Source: Bog-473 sp963770645
GTDB lineage: Bacteria; Actinomycetota; Acidimicrobiia; Acidimicrobiales; RAAP-2
Reading direction: 5' to 3'
Length of the DNA stretch: 64,000 nucleotides
Assembly: GCA_963770645.1 (NCBI GenBank)
Contig: CAVYQL010000005.1
Coordinates: 253,388 to 317,387 of the forward strand
Below are positions 44,247-51,644 of the stretch, one piece after another; position 1 is the stretch's first letter, and every line of letters begins with the position of its first letter. A model generated the notes under the pieces. It saw only the letters and a program-made list of their open reading frames with translations, searched no databases and was not told where the DNA came from. The translations under genes were made by a program, and so were the position numbers.

Positions 44247-44471
44247 ATGGCAGGAAAGACCGAGCAGGTTAAGGGCCAGGCCAAAGAGGCAGTTGGAAGC
44301 CTGACAGGCGACAAGGACCTTCAAGCCGAAGGCAAGGCCGATCGTCAAGCTGGTGAGGCCAAAGAGAAGGTTGGCCACGCAAAGGACAAAGTCGAAGAGG
44401 CAATCGAGAAGGTGGAGCACAAAGCCGGAGAAGTGATCGACAGGACCAAGGACACTGCACATCGGGACTAA
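44247..44471 (+). CDS. CsbD-like stress protein
   Basis: The 74-residue product begins MAGKTEQVKGQAKEAVGSLT, the CsbD signature, and is almost wholly charged helix with repeated GEAKEKVGHAKDKVEE units. CsbD-type proteins accumulate under general stress; their biochemical role is unknown. A GGTGATCC stretch precedes the ATG. Confidence 0.85.
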   Translation: MAGKTEQVKGQAKEAVGSLTGDKDLQAEGKADRQAGEAKEKVGHAKDKVEEAIEKVEHKAGEVIDRTKDTAHRD

Positions 44472-44643
44472 TTCCGTGACTCACGGACGGGCTTTGCGAC
44501 CGACCCGGCAGCGAGGAATCCGAGGCGGCAGCCGTCGATAAAAAGAGAACCGCAATCACTCCGACGCGGCTTGATCTCATCAGCCATGGCTGCGAGCCCG
44601 GCGGCTCCGATCTCAATGAGATCGCTGGGTCCAAAAGAGGGCG

Positions 44644-44954
44644 GTGATGAGTGATGAATCTCAAGCGTCGGATCGTCCCACTCCGCAGACCGCCGTGGCC
44701 GGTGGGCGCCCAATCCGAACCCAATCTCCCCGGAAAGTCCGACGAGACGCACTCGAATCTCAGCAGCCTGGGTGGGCGTCATCATCGGCGTTGTGGTGCT
44801 GGCGTTCTTGCTGGCGTTCATCATTCAGAACGGTCAATCAGTGAAGGTGTCCTTCTTCACCGTGTATGTGCATATGCCGCTCGGCGTGGCTTTGCTGCTT
44901 GCAGCGGTCGGCGGTGTGCTGCTTGCCCGGATTGTGGCCTCACTGCGTGTCTGA
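44644..44954 (+). CDS. LapA-domain small membrane protein, N-terminal frame uncertain
   Basis: From 44772 (GTG) a 60-residue product is certain: two membrane helices with LLAFIIQNGQSVKVSFF between them, the LapA/DUF1049 pattern. In the same phase the codons before 44772 read RRTRISAAWV, the usual cytoplasmic lead of actinobacterial LapA proteins, but no start codon is present before a stop at 44655. The phase from 44644 supplies a start and a typical Pro/Arg-rich N-terminus (MSDESQASDRPTPQ). One base change joining the two would give a normal protein of about 103 residues, so the gene may be frameshifted or use the internal start. Confidence 0.6.
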
Positions 44955-45098
44955 CAGCTGCGTCACCGCTCGCACCAATCGAAATGAGCTAGTCGCCACT
45001 CGTTCTTCGTGACCGGAGTATGGATTCCGATCGGTGCTTATGCGTCGCTCGCCTGCCCCCATGGTGCCGAAGGGTGCGCTCAGGTCCGGCAGACGGGG

Positions 45099-45374
45099 CT
45101 ACCCCGACCTCCGAGAAAGGATCGCCTGAGTGTCTTCCTTCCCCGGGCAGGTGCATTCGGATTTCCACTTACCCTCGGTGATCGCTCCGTCCTCAGATAC
45201 GGGACAACCACTGTGGCAAGCGCACCTACAAAGGAAGAAGATGGCAGAAACCCATTCGCCCTCACCGACGTTGAGGACTTGCCCAACAGGTACCGCCCCG
45301 AACCCACCGACGTGCCCGCATTTTGGGTGTTTAGACACCCGGCACATGTAACCAACCAGCTTGTGGGCGGCCAT
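45099..45374 (-). CDS. Small Cys-rich, probably zinc-binding, hypothetical protein
   Basis: From the ATG at 45374, with GGAGG just upstream, the product has 91 residues. Seven to eight cysteines occur in pairs or clusters (YMCR, KCGH, LCRCACHSGC, ECTCPG) in a pattern that suits metal binding. No family name is certain. It has few strongly hydrophobic segments and no signal peptide. The Cys spacing argues that it is a real gene and not chance. Confidence 0.45.
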   Translation of the reverse strand: MAAHKLVGYMCRVSKHPKCGHVGGFGAVPVGQVLNVGEGEWVSAIFFLCRCACHSGCPVSEDGAITEGKWKSECTCPGKEDTQAILSRRSG

Positions 45375-45499
45375 CGCCTCCAAGTTATGTGATTCGGGTG
45401 AGTCACCGGCTGCCTTCCTCCCACAGAGGCTGCACGCCGATCCGGCAGCGTACGGGGACAGTCCGAACAGTGACCACGAAAGGCGGTCCGCCTTCGTGG

Positions 45500-46519
45500 T
45501 TAAGAGAGGCGGAAGGGTTCGGGCAGCCCGTCACCCGCAGGTTGACCAGTCCAGGTCCCGGCGCGGCTTGCATCGGTGAACATATCTCGCAGCCAGAGCG
45601 TTGACTCAGCGCTCCATCCTGCAAGAAATGTGAATCCCCGTTCGATCTCGGTGGCAACTCCTCGCGTGGCCAGATAGCCACCAATCGTCACATGGACGGC
45701 ATCGAAGGCTTCCGCGACGATTCGCCAATCCGGCAAGAGCCAAGGGCCATGTAGTCCCGTCCAACGTGACCAGTCGGCGTCGCGCGTGATCGTGACATCG
45801 AGGGGAGCCATATCAACCAGATAGCCCCAGTCTTTTGGCGACGTTATTTCGTGAACTCGCGGATCTTGTCGAATCTGAAGATCCCAAATCTCAAACGTCT
45901 CTGTACCATCTGCGTCCTCTTCGGTGGCAAGTTCAAAGCACGGGAGCTCACCGGGACCAGAGCGGCTTGTCACGACGACGTTCTCGCCGCCTGGCCTCGA
46001 CCACCACGTACCGCTGTAGCGGGCCTGTTTGTCCCTCAGCGCAGCCTCGTAGAAGGCGACTGCGTCAGAGTCGAGCTGCCTTGCCGACTCCTCTTCCGAG
46101 GCTCGATGTACCGCGTTCTCGATGGCGGGGCCTCGTGGCATCTCGCGCGGGACGAGTCCCCAGTCGTGCCACCTCTGGTCTTCGAGCGCGAGCGGTTCCC
46201 ACCAGTGTTCGGTTGCTGGACACGCGACCAGTGCCTCGGCAATGGGAGACAAGACTTGGGCAGCATCGGCTAGTCGCTGATCCCACTCCGCATGGTCGTT
46301 GCTGAACCCGAAACCGAGCGGATTCCTTTGCAGGGCAGACAAAAGTGCCGGCTCGTCGTCGCAACGCAGCAATCTGTCCAAGCTCGATAGTGCCTGATCA
46401 ACCTTGCCAGGCAGAGTGATTCCGTCATGGACAGCGAACCAGTCGAATCCGACAATCTCAGCCAGCAACGCTCTCCCGAGGGGTCCGTTGAGGACCAACC
46501 GCCCTCGGTCGTCCGGCAT
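45500..46519 (-). CDS. Hypothetical protein, 339 residues
   Basis: The product is soluble, acidic and Trp-rich (HWWEPLALEDQRWHDWG, GTWWSRPGG, DWSRWTGLHGPWLLPDW). The spacing of aromatic motifs suggests a conserved actinobacterial family, but I do not recognise it. No signal, membrane helix or catalytic motif is seen. It stands alone, with uncertain promoters on both sides. Confidence 0.6.
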   Translation of the reverse strand: MPDDRGRLVLNGPLGRALLAEIVGFDWFAVHDGITLPGKVDQALSSLDRLLRCDDEPALLSALQRNPLGFGFSNDHAEWDQRLADAAQVLSPIAEALVACPATEHWWEPLALEDQRWHDWGLVPREMPRGPAIENAVHRASEEESARQLDSDAVAFYEAALRDKQARYSGTWWSRPGGENVVVTSRSGPGELPCFELATEEDADGTETFEIWDLQIRQDPRVHEITSPKDWGYLVDMAPLDVTITRDADWSRWTGLHGPWLLPDWRIVAEAFDAVHVTIGGYLATRGVATEIERGFTFLAGWSAESTLWLRDMFTDASRAGTWTGQPAGDGLPEPFRLS

Positions 46520-46636
46520 GTTGGGAGCCTAGCGATCACTGAGAAGGACCTACGGGCCATCCCACACCCGGCGTTATCGGACACCCTTGCGGGCGGCTCT
46601 GAGCCGATCGTCCTGGACACGTCGTAGTGTGCCAGC

Positions 46637-46930
46637 GTGGAGGTACGTAACTGGGTTATGTCGCAGATATCGGGTTTCCAGGACGGGCTGCCCCCCGGTA
46701 CTGGGGCACCTGGGAGGCCGCTAAACACTGTGAAAGACGCCCTTGCCTGTCTCCAGGCGTTCGCTGCAGAAGGCAACTGGTCTGTCCGGACCGACTCCGG
46801 GAAATGGTTCCTCTACACAGGTGACCAGTGGGTCGGCTGCTCCGAGGACAGGAGCGAGTTCAACGCTTTTGCGATAGGAACCGCTGTGGCGGTGGCTCTA
46901 CTTCGAGGCCCCAACAGTCGGGCGAACTGA
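46637..46930 (+). CDS. Small hypothetical protein
   Basis: A 97-residue product from a GTG start. The centre (NTVKDALACLQAFAAEGNW) is helical, then a beta hairpin with KWFLYTGDQWVG, and a hydrophobic C-terminal segment AFAIGTAVAVALL. It is divergent from the 339-residue gene. Function unknown. Confidence 0.45.
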   Translation: MEVRNWVMSQISGFQDGLPPGTGAPGRPLNTVKDALACLQAFAAEGNWSVRTDSGKWFLYTGDQWVGCSEDRSEFNAFAIGTAVAVALLRGPNSRAN

Positions 46931-47123
46931 GTCGGCCAGGCGGCGTTCAGCGGCTCAGGTCGGGTAGCCCCGATGTGTTCTGGGGCAGGACGCAGAGCAG
47001 CCCCCGGGAACTCGGTGCATACGCAGGAGCCGTCGTCCCGCCTCGCCCTCCACTCTGGATCAGGAGGAGACGTGAACTGCGATCAATACTTATGGCGAAC
47101 TGTTTTCCAGAGGAGATCCGCGC

Positions 47124-47276
47124 TCATGCATCTCCGGCCGGGGGGAGGAGTGAACGCAGCTCGGCGAGCGCCCTATTGAAGTCGGTCAGGTCCCCGCCGT
47201 CTTCCGCTGCCCTCATGATGTTGACCAGTTCGGTGGCGCGGTCTAGGTCCTTTTCGCTGATGGGTTTTTTGGCCAT
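47124..47276 (-). CDS. Very small hypothetical protein
   Basis: A 50-residue product from the ATG at 47276 reading MAKKPISEKDLDRATELVNI and ending LRSLLPPAGDA. It is helical and charged with no recognised family. A longer in-frame reading to 47375 exists but begins with low-complexity Ser/Gly. Confidence 0.4.
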   Translation of the reverse strand: MAKKPISEKDLDRATELVNIMRAAEDGGDLTDFNRALAELRSLLPPAGDA

Positions 47277-47371
47277 GAAGGAGACGCTACCGCCGCCGTC
47301 CGAACTCCCGCAGCCCCCGATGTGGTTCGGGCAGTCGGCCACCGCCTCGGATGCTGTCGCTCCGGACGAAC

Positions 47372-47737
47372 TCAAGGGTCGGGATCATCGAGCTGCACCT
47401 CGATGATCCTCTGCTTCAAACCCTCGATGTCCTCGATGATCTGCTCTCGTAGCTGACCAAGCTGCAAACGGACGTCGGCTGACTCTTGGGTCTCGATTTG
47501 TTCGAGCACCCAGCTCAGCCTTTCCTGCGTCCTCTCGAGCTCGCCCTGGGGTCCAGAAGTCTGTGAGACCGCCGGTGCGTGGCGAAACTGACGACTGATC
47601 TCCTCGGCGAGCGCCTGCCTGTCGGAGTCGTCCAGGTGGGCATCGACTTGCCCGAGCCACGCCACTACCTCCCGTGGGTCACTGAAGTCGATCTCTCCAG
47701 TGCGGCGGCCGTCCTTGCGGTCTTCATTGTCCGCCAT
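47372..47737 (-). CDS. Coiled-coil hypothetical protein
   Basis: From the ATG at 47737, preceded by AGGAGGG, the product has 121 residues. The C-terminal two thirds form a predicted coiled coil (ELERTQERLSWVLEQIE ... LRLQ-type heptads, then EDIEGLKQRIIEV). It is strongly acidic. No family is recognised. It precedes the 50-residue gene on the same strand. Confidence 0.55.
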   Translation of the reverse strand: MADNEDRKDGRRTGEIDFSDPREVVAWLGQVDAHLDDSDRQALAEEISRQFRHAPAVSQTSGPQGELERTQERLSWVLEQIETQESADVRLQLGQLREQIIEDIEGLKQRIIEVQLDDPDP

Positions 47738-48331
47738 GGATTCCCTCCTGCTCCTCGTCCAGTTGATGCCCCCGGCCAAACTCCCGTAATCCTGTCAGCC
47801 CGTCCAGGTGTCCCCGGCAGGCCCACACACGCCACCACCGGTCACCATGAGGAGCGAAGCACCGGCCCGTTCAAGACGGCGTTTCGCGGCAGTGCGTGCT
47901 CTGCAAGTTGCGGTCGTAGATGAATGCCCAGCACCGGGCTGGCTCTGCAAAGAAGCCGGGGGAGCGGTCGCCGGGTTGGGGCAGCACCGCCTTAATCTGC
48001 GGGGGATGCCCGAAAGTCAGCAGCCAGGCACGGCCTCGTGGAACAGCGTGGTTTTCTCGACAGTGCTGAGATTGCCTTCGACAACACATAGTTGCCGGTG
48101 AAGGCCCTCCGGACCTGCATCCCTCGCAGCCTCATGTCGCCTCCGTTCTCCCGATTGTGGCGTCCATCATTGTCGAAGGATCACTCCGGTGCTCAGGAAA
48201 GTCACGTCGACGCCTGAGTCACCGAATCCGGGGCAACCCAGCCCTACGTATCCGGATCGACGCCGTTTTTCCTCACGATTTCCCCGAGTCGGAGGAGCGG
48301 ATTGTCGTGCCCAGAAGTACCCTCCCTCACC
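47738..48331. other. Intergenic stretch, nothing recognised
   Basis: About 590 bases between divergent small genes. Only overlapping short frames without ribosome sites are visible, and no clear repeat or hairpin stands out. It should contain the promoters for both neighbours. Confidence 0.4.
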
Positions 48332-48967
48332 ATGCGAAGCATCCGTCTTGTGGCCATGGGCGTCTTCGTCTCTGCGGTAGTACTGATGCTTTGCGCTGGA
48401 GGTGCCGGCGCAATCTCGAACGGACAGCTCAAGGCCAAGGCCCTGTCGCTCTCCGACTTCCCGACGGGCTGGTCTGCGCACACACCGAGCCGCGGCGGCG
48501 GGAGCACCTGGGGCGGATGCGTCACACGGGCCAAGAAGTTGAGCCCGCGAGGCGACACGAAGGCCAACGTGGCGTTTGCTGACCACGGCACCCCGACGCT
48601 CGTCACGGAGACCCTGGCCGCGGGGCCGGATATCAAAAGCGCCTATCAAGAGATCAACCGGATCTTCTCTGCCTGCAAGCACCTCTCCATCACGTCGCGC
48701 GGATTGACCATTCACGGAACCGTCGGCGCCATGTCCTTCCCCAAAGTGGGCACCAGCTCGAACGCGTACCGCATGACCTTCACCGCTGAAGGCGTCACCG
48801 TGGGAGCGGACATCGTCGTGTTCGAGGTTCCACAGGGGATCTTCGGGTTCATGGGTTATGAGAGCCTCGGACGGCCCGATCCCACCACGGTCGTGGACTA
48901 CGTCACTGAGGCGGTCAACAAGGTTGAGGGGAAGCCAACTTTGACGCCGACGACCTCTCGGACATGA
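48332..48967 (+). CDS. Secreted protein of unknown function
   Basis: From the ATG at 48332 the product has 211 residues, with a signal peptide (about 1-29, ending AGGAGA) and a mature domain containing two Cys (GGCVTRAK and SACKHLS) likely joined by a disulfide. LSLSDFPTGWSAHTPS resembles the start of actinobacterial secreted sensor-type domains. It is followed by the structured non-coding region. Confidence 0.65.
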   Translation: MRSIRLVAMGVFVSAVVLMLCAGGAGAISNGQLKAKALSLSDFPTGWSAHTPSRGGGSTWGGCVTRAKKLSPRGDTKANVAFADHGTPTLVTETLAAGPDIKSAYQEINRIFSACKHLSITSRGLTIHGTVGAMSFPKVGTSSNAYRMTFTAEGVTVGADIVVFEVPQGIFGFMGYESLGRPDPTTVVDYVTEAVNKVEGKPTLTPTTSRT

Positions 48968-49052
48968 CGACGCGCGGATGCACAGAGCCGAGCCGCTCTT
49001 GACCCGGTGTGTGCGGAGCGACGACGGGATAGAAGAAACGTCGATCTGATTG

Positions 49053-49577
49053 CCACTCGACGGCGTGGCCTGCGCCGAGTGGACGCGAAGCGACCCCCGC
49101 GAGGAGGATTGCGCAGGGGTCGATTCGCTACCGCCTTCCTCGCGGGGGCTACGCCCGCTCAGGTTTGCCAACGGTGTCAGCCAGGTCGTCGACCCGCAAG
49201 AGGCGAAACGCGATGTTCATTCGACGCGAGCGGTGAGACCAGTTGCGGGCCGCCAGAGCGAGCGGCCATCAGGGCACGAATCGAGGAAGCGAAGTAGGCG
49301 CTACGCGAAGCGGCCCCTCATTGGGTGGAGGAGGGGCCGCTGCACCCGTGTCTCGTGACTGACGCAGGTGGTACACCCATTTATACCGGGAGACCGTGGC
49401 GAATGCGTCGCGAGCCTCGGGGAGTGTGGTCGAACCCGACGGAGCGGCAGGTCGGCGGTTGTGTCACCACAAGACAGAAACACAACATTCGCTCAATCGG
49501 AAGACGGGTGCTGCCGACAGAGACGACGCGGCCCCGACCCGATTACGCGGGCCGGGGCCGTCTCGCCCCCTCGGGGG
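49053..49577. repeat. Non-coding stretch with several strong hairpins
   Basis: Within the 888-base gap 48968-49855 I find stems at 49053-49082 (CCACTCG/CGAGTGG), 49094-49148 (CCCCCGCGAGGA/TCCTCGCGGGGG, 12 pairs), 49310-49340 (GCGGCCCCTC/GAGGGGCCGC, 10 pairs) and 49529-49560 (CGGCCCCG/CGGGGCCG with inner CCCG/CGGG). ACGCGAAGCG precedes both the second and third stems. None is followed by a T-run. They could be REP-like elements or a structured RNA. Reading frames across it are short and repeatedly stopped. Confidence 0.55.
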
Positions 49578-49772
49578 AACACGTTCCGTCCTGACCCTGT
49601 CGAAGGGCTGGCGCGTGCCTCTTTGCAGTCTGCCAGCCCGCGGCACCCGGGCGCTACAGGAATCGGCGTCGGCCGAAGAAGCCTGGGGCCACAGGTTGCC
49701 TGGCCAGGGCATCCCGGTCCAGGAGGGCGGCAGGACCAGGGCTGGACGCCTGCCCGCGACAAGGTGGTGAAT

Positions 49773-49792
49773 TCGAAGTTCTAGAACCTCGA
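49773..49792. repeat. Near-perfect 20-bp palindrome with core GTTCTAGAAC
   Basis: The core at 49778-49787 is fully self-complementary, flanked by TCGA on both sides with one mismatched pair. It lies 63 bases before the collapsed response regulator. It may be a regulator site, or a remnant of a recombination or cloning junction, since GAATTC and CTCGAG flank it. Confidence 0.4.
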
Positions 49793-49855
49793 GGGGACCC
49801 TGACACCTGCCGAGACGTCCCAGGTGGTCCCTGTGAATGGTGGGGTCGGGCGCTC

Positions 49856-50186
49856 GTGAGCGAAGGCCCGGAGGTCGCTCCCGTCCGAGTCTTGGTGGCC
49901 GACGATGACGCGAGCATCCGCCGCATGATGGCCCGACTGTTGTCCAAGAGAGCCTCTATCGAGCTGGTCGGGATGGCGGCGGATGCCGAGGAGGCTGTGG
50001 AGCTCGGCGCGCGCACTCGCCCCGACGTAGCCCTGGTCGACGTGAATATGCCGAAGGGCGGCGGCGTCCCTGCGGCTCGGGAGCTTCACCCGCAGAGTGC
50101 TCGAAGCGGGGATCAGTGTTGTCGAAAAGCCCTTCACTTCAACTGGCTTGTTGAGCAAAGTTCGCGAGCTCTTGCCCACAGGCTGA
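49856..50186 (+). pseudogene. Response-regulator receiver domain with internal deletion and frame change
   Basis: From the GTG at 49856 the frame gives a REC N-terminal half: RVLVADDDASIRRMMARLL with the acidic pocket, and DVALVDVNMP with the phospho-Asp. It stays good to PAARELH near 50085. The next bases, in another phase, read RRVLEAGISVVEKPFTSTG and VRELLPTG, the C-terminal end of a receiver with the conserved Lys, ending at 50186. The middle (beta4 with the switch Thr/Ser) is missing. It looks like a deletion that joined two REC ends, perhaps from different genes. It cannot work as a normal receiver. Confidence 0.7.
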
Positions 50187-50205
50187 GCCACGAGGAACGG
50201 CCGAT

Positions 50206-50919
50206 TCAACCGCCGAGGTAGCTGGCCGACAGCGCGTCCTCCATCTCAGCCGGAGAGCCTTGATGGGCGATGACGCCTTGGAGGATGACCGCCGCCGCAT
50301 CGGCGATGGGCAAGGCGGTCCGGGCGAACTGCTCGACCAACAGAATCGAGAGTCCCCCAGACGCGAGTTCGCGCACCTTCTCGTAGAGCTCGGCGACGAC
50401 GATCGGAGCCAGGCCCAGTGACAGCTCGTCGAGCAGAACGAGCTTCGGGTCGGTCGCGAACGCCCGAGCCAGCGAGAGCATCTGCTGCTCCCCACCCGAC
50501 AGGGTGCCGGCCAGCTGCTTGCGCCGGATGCTGAGCTGGGGGAATTGGGCGAAGGTCACGTCCTCGATACGGCCCATCGGCACTCCGACCTGCGTGGCCA
50601 TCAGGAGGTTTTCGCGCACGCTCAGGTTGGGGAAGATGCCGCGTCCTTCGGGAACTGTGCAGAGGCCGCGCCGCGCTCTTCCGTCGGCCGAGAGGTGGGT
50701 GACTGTCTCGCCGTCGAAGCGGATCTCCCCGGCACTGGGCGCGAGCGTGCCCGCGCAGACGTTCAGCAGCGTGGTCTTGCCGCCGCCGTTGGGCCCGAGG
50801 AGGGCCACCACCGATCCGGCGGGGACCGCGAGGCTGATGCCATGCACCACTTCGATCGGCCCGTAGCCGGCACGGATGTCGCGCAGCTCGAAGATCGGCG
50901 ATGGCACCGCCGCGCTCAC
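50206..50919 (-). CDS. Branched-chain-amino-acid-type ABC transporter ATPase (LivF)
   Basis: From the GTG at 50919, overlapping the livG stop, the product has 237 residues. Walker A is GPNGGGKTT, the signature LSGGEQQM, and Walker B LVLLDELSLGLAP, the LivF form. With LivG it drives the fused permease. The cluster order is binding protein, LivHM, LivG, LivF on the minus strand. Confidence 0.9.
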   Translation of the reverse strand: MSAAVPSPIFELRDIRAGYGPIEVVHGISLAVPAGSVVALLGPNGGGKTTLLNVCAGTLAPSAGEIRFDGETVTHLSADGRARRGLCTVPEGRGIFPNLSVRENLLMATQVGVPMGRIEDVTFAQFPQLSIRRKQLAGTLSGGEQQMLSLARAFATDPKLVLLDELSLGLAPIVVAELYEKVRELASGGLSILLVEQFARTALPIADAAAVILQGVIAHQGSPAEMEDALSASYLGG

Positions 50920-51644
50920 GGGGCACCCAGGTAGGCGTTCACCACGGCCTGGTCGTTCTTGACCTGCTCGGGGGGGCCACTGGCGATGATCTCCCCGTAG
51001 TCGAGGACATGGATGAGCTCGCACGTGTCCATCACGAGGCCGACGTCGTGCTCGACGAGGCAGATGGCCAGGCCCCGCTCGTCGACGAGCTGGCGGAGGA
51101 GCCGCCCGAAGTCCAGCGTCTCCTCCTCGGTCTGGCCCGAAGCAGGCTCGTCGAGCAGCAGCACCTTGGGCTGGGTCATGAGGGCGCGCCCCACCTCCAC
51201 CACCCGGGCTCGCGCCGTGGGAAGCTCGCTCACATCGCGCTCGGCCACGTCGCCCAGACCCACGAGGTCGATGATCCGCTCGGTCTCGGCCGCCACGTCG
51301 ATCCGGCCCCGGCGCCCCCAGGTGTTACGGATCTCGCCGGCGACCTGGATGTTGTCCCTCACCGTGAGCGAGGTGAAGAGCTCGAGGCGCTGGTACGTAC
51401 GGGACAGGCCGCGGCGGGCCCGAGCGGCCGGCCCGGCCCTGGTGACGTCGTGGCCGTCGATCCTCACGCGTCCGGACTTCGGTTCCAACAGCCCACTGAC
51501 CACGTTGAACAGAGTGGTCTTGCCGGCCCCGTTCGGACCGATGAGACCGGTGACCCGGCCAGGGGCCACCGAGATGGACACGTCGCTCAGTACCTGGGCC
51601 CCCCCAAAGGCCATACACACACCTTCGACCTCAAGGGCGGACAT
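50916..51644 (-). CDS. Branched-chain-amino-acid-type ABC transporter ATPase (LivG)
   Basis: From the ATG at 51644 the product has 242 residues. Walker A is GPNGAGKTT. The signature, normally LSGGQ, appears as ELPTARARVVEVGRAL, so the canonical LSGG is replaced by LPTA; Walker B is LLLDEPASG and the H-loop LVEHDV. The C-terminal YGEIIASGPP and AYLG are typical of LivG. The start overlaps the permease 3' end by 14 bases. The altered signature is noteworthy but the rest is intact. Confidence 0.88.
   Translation of the reverse strand: MSALEVEGVCMAFGGAQVLSDVSISVAPGRVTGLIGPNGAGKTTLFNVVSGLLEPKSGRVRIDGHDVTRAGPAARARRGLSRTYQRLELFTSLTVRDNIQVAGEIRNTWGRRGRIDVAAETERIIDLVGLGDVAERDVSELPTARARVVEVGRALMTQPKVLLLDEPASGQTEEETLDFGRLLRQLVDERGLAICLVEHDVGLVMDTCELIHVLDYGEIIASGPPEQVKNDQAVVNAYLGAP

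Noticed and set aside
48968..49360. Open frames in the hairpin region
   Set aside because: Arg-rich, mutually overlapping, no ribosome site, and interrupted by stops within the stems.
35126..50200. Second attachment site as a direct repeat of the tRNA-Cys 3' end
   Set aside because: I looked for the 3' T-arm/acceptor sequence and saw only 8-base chance matches, so no right boundary is claimed.
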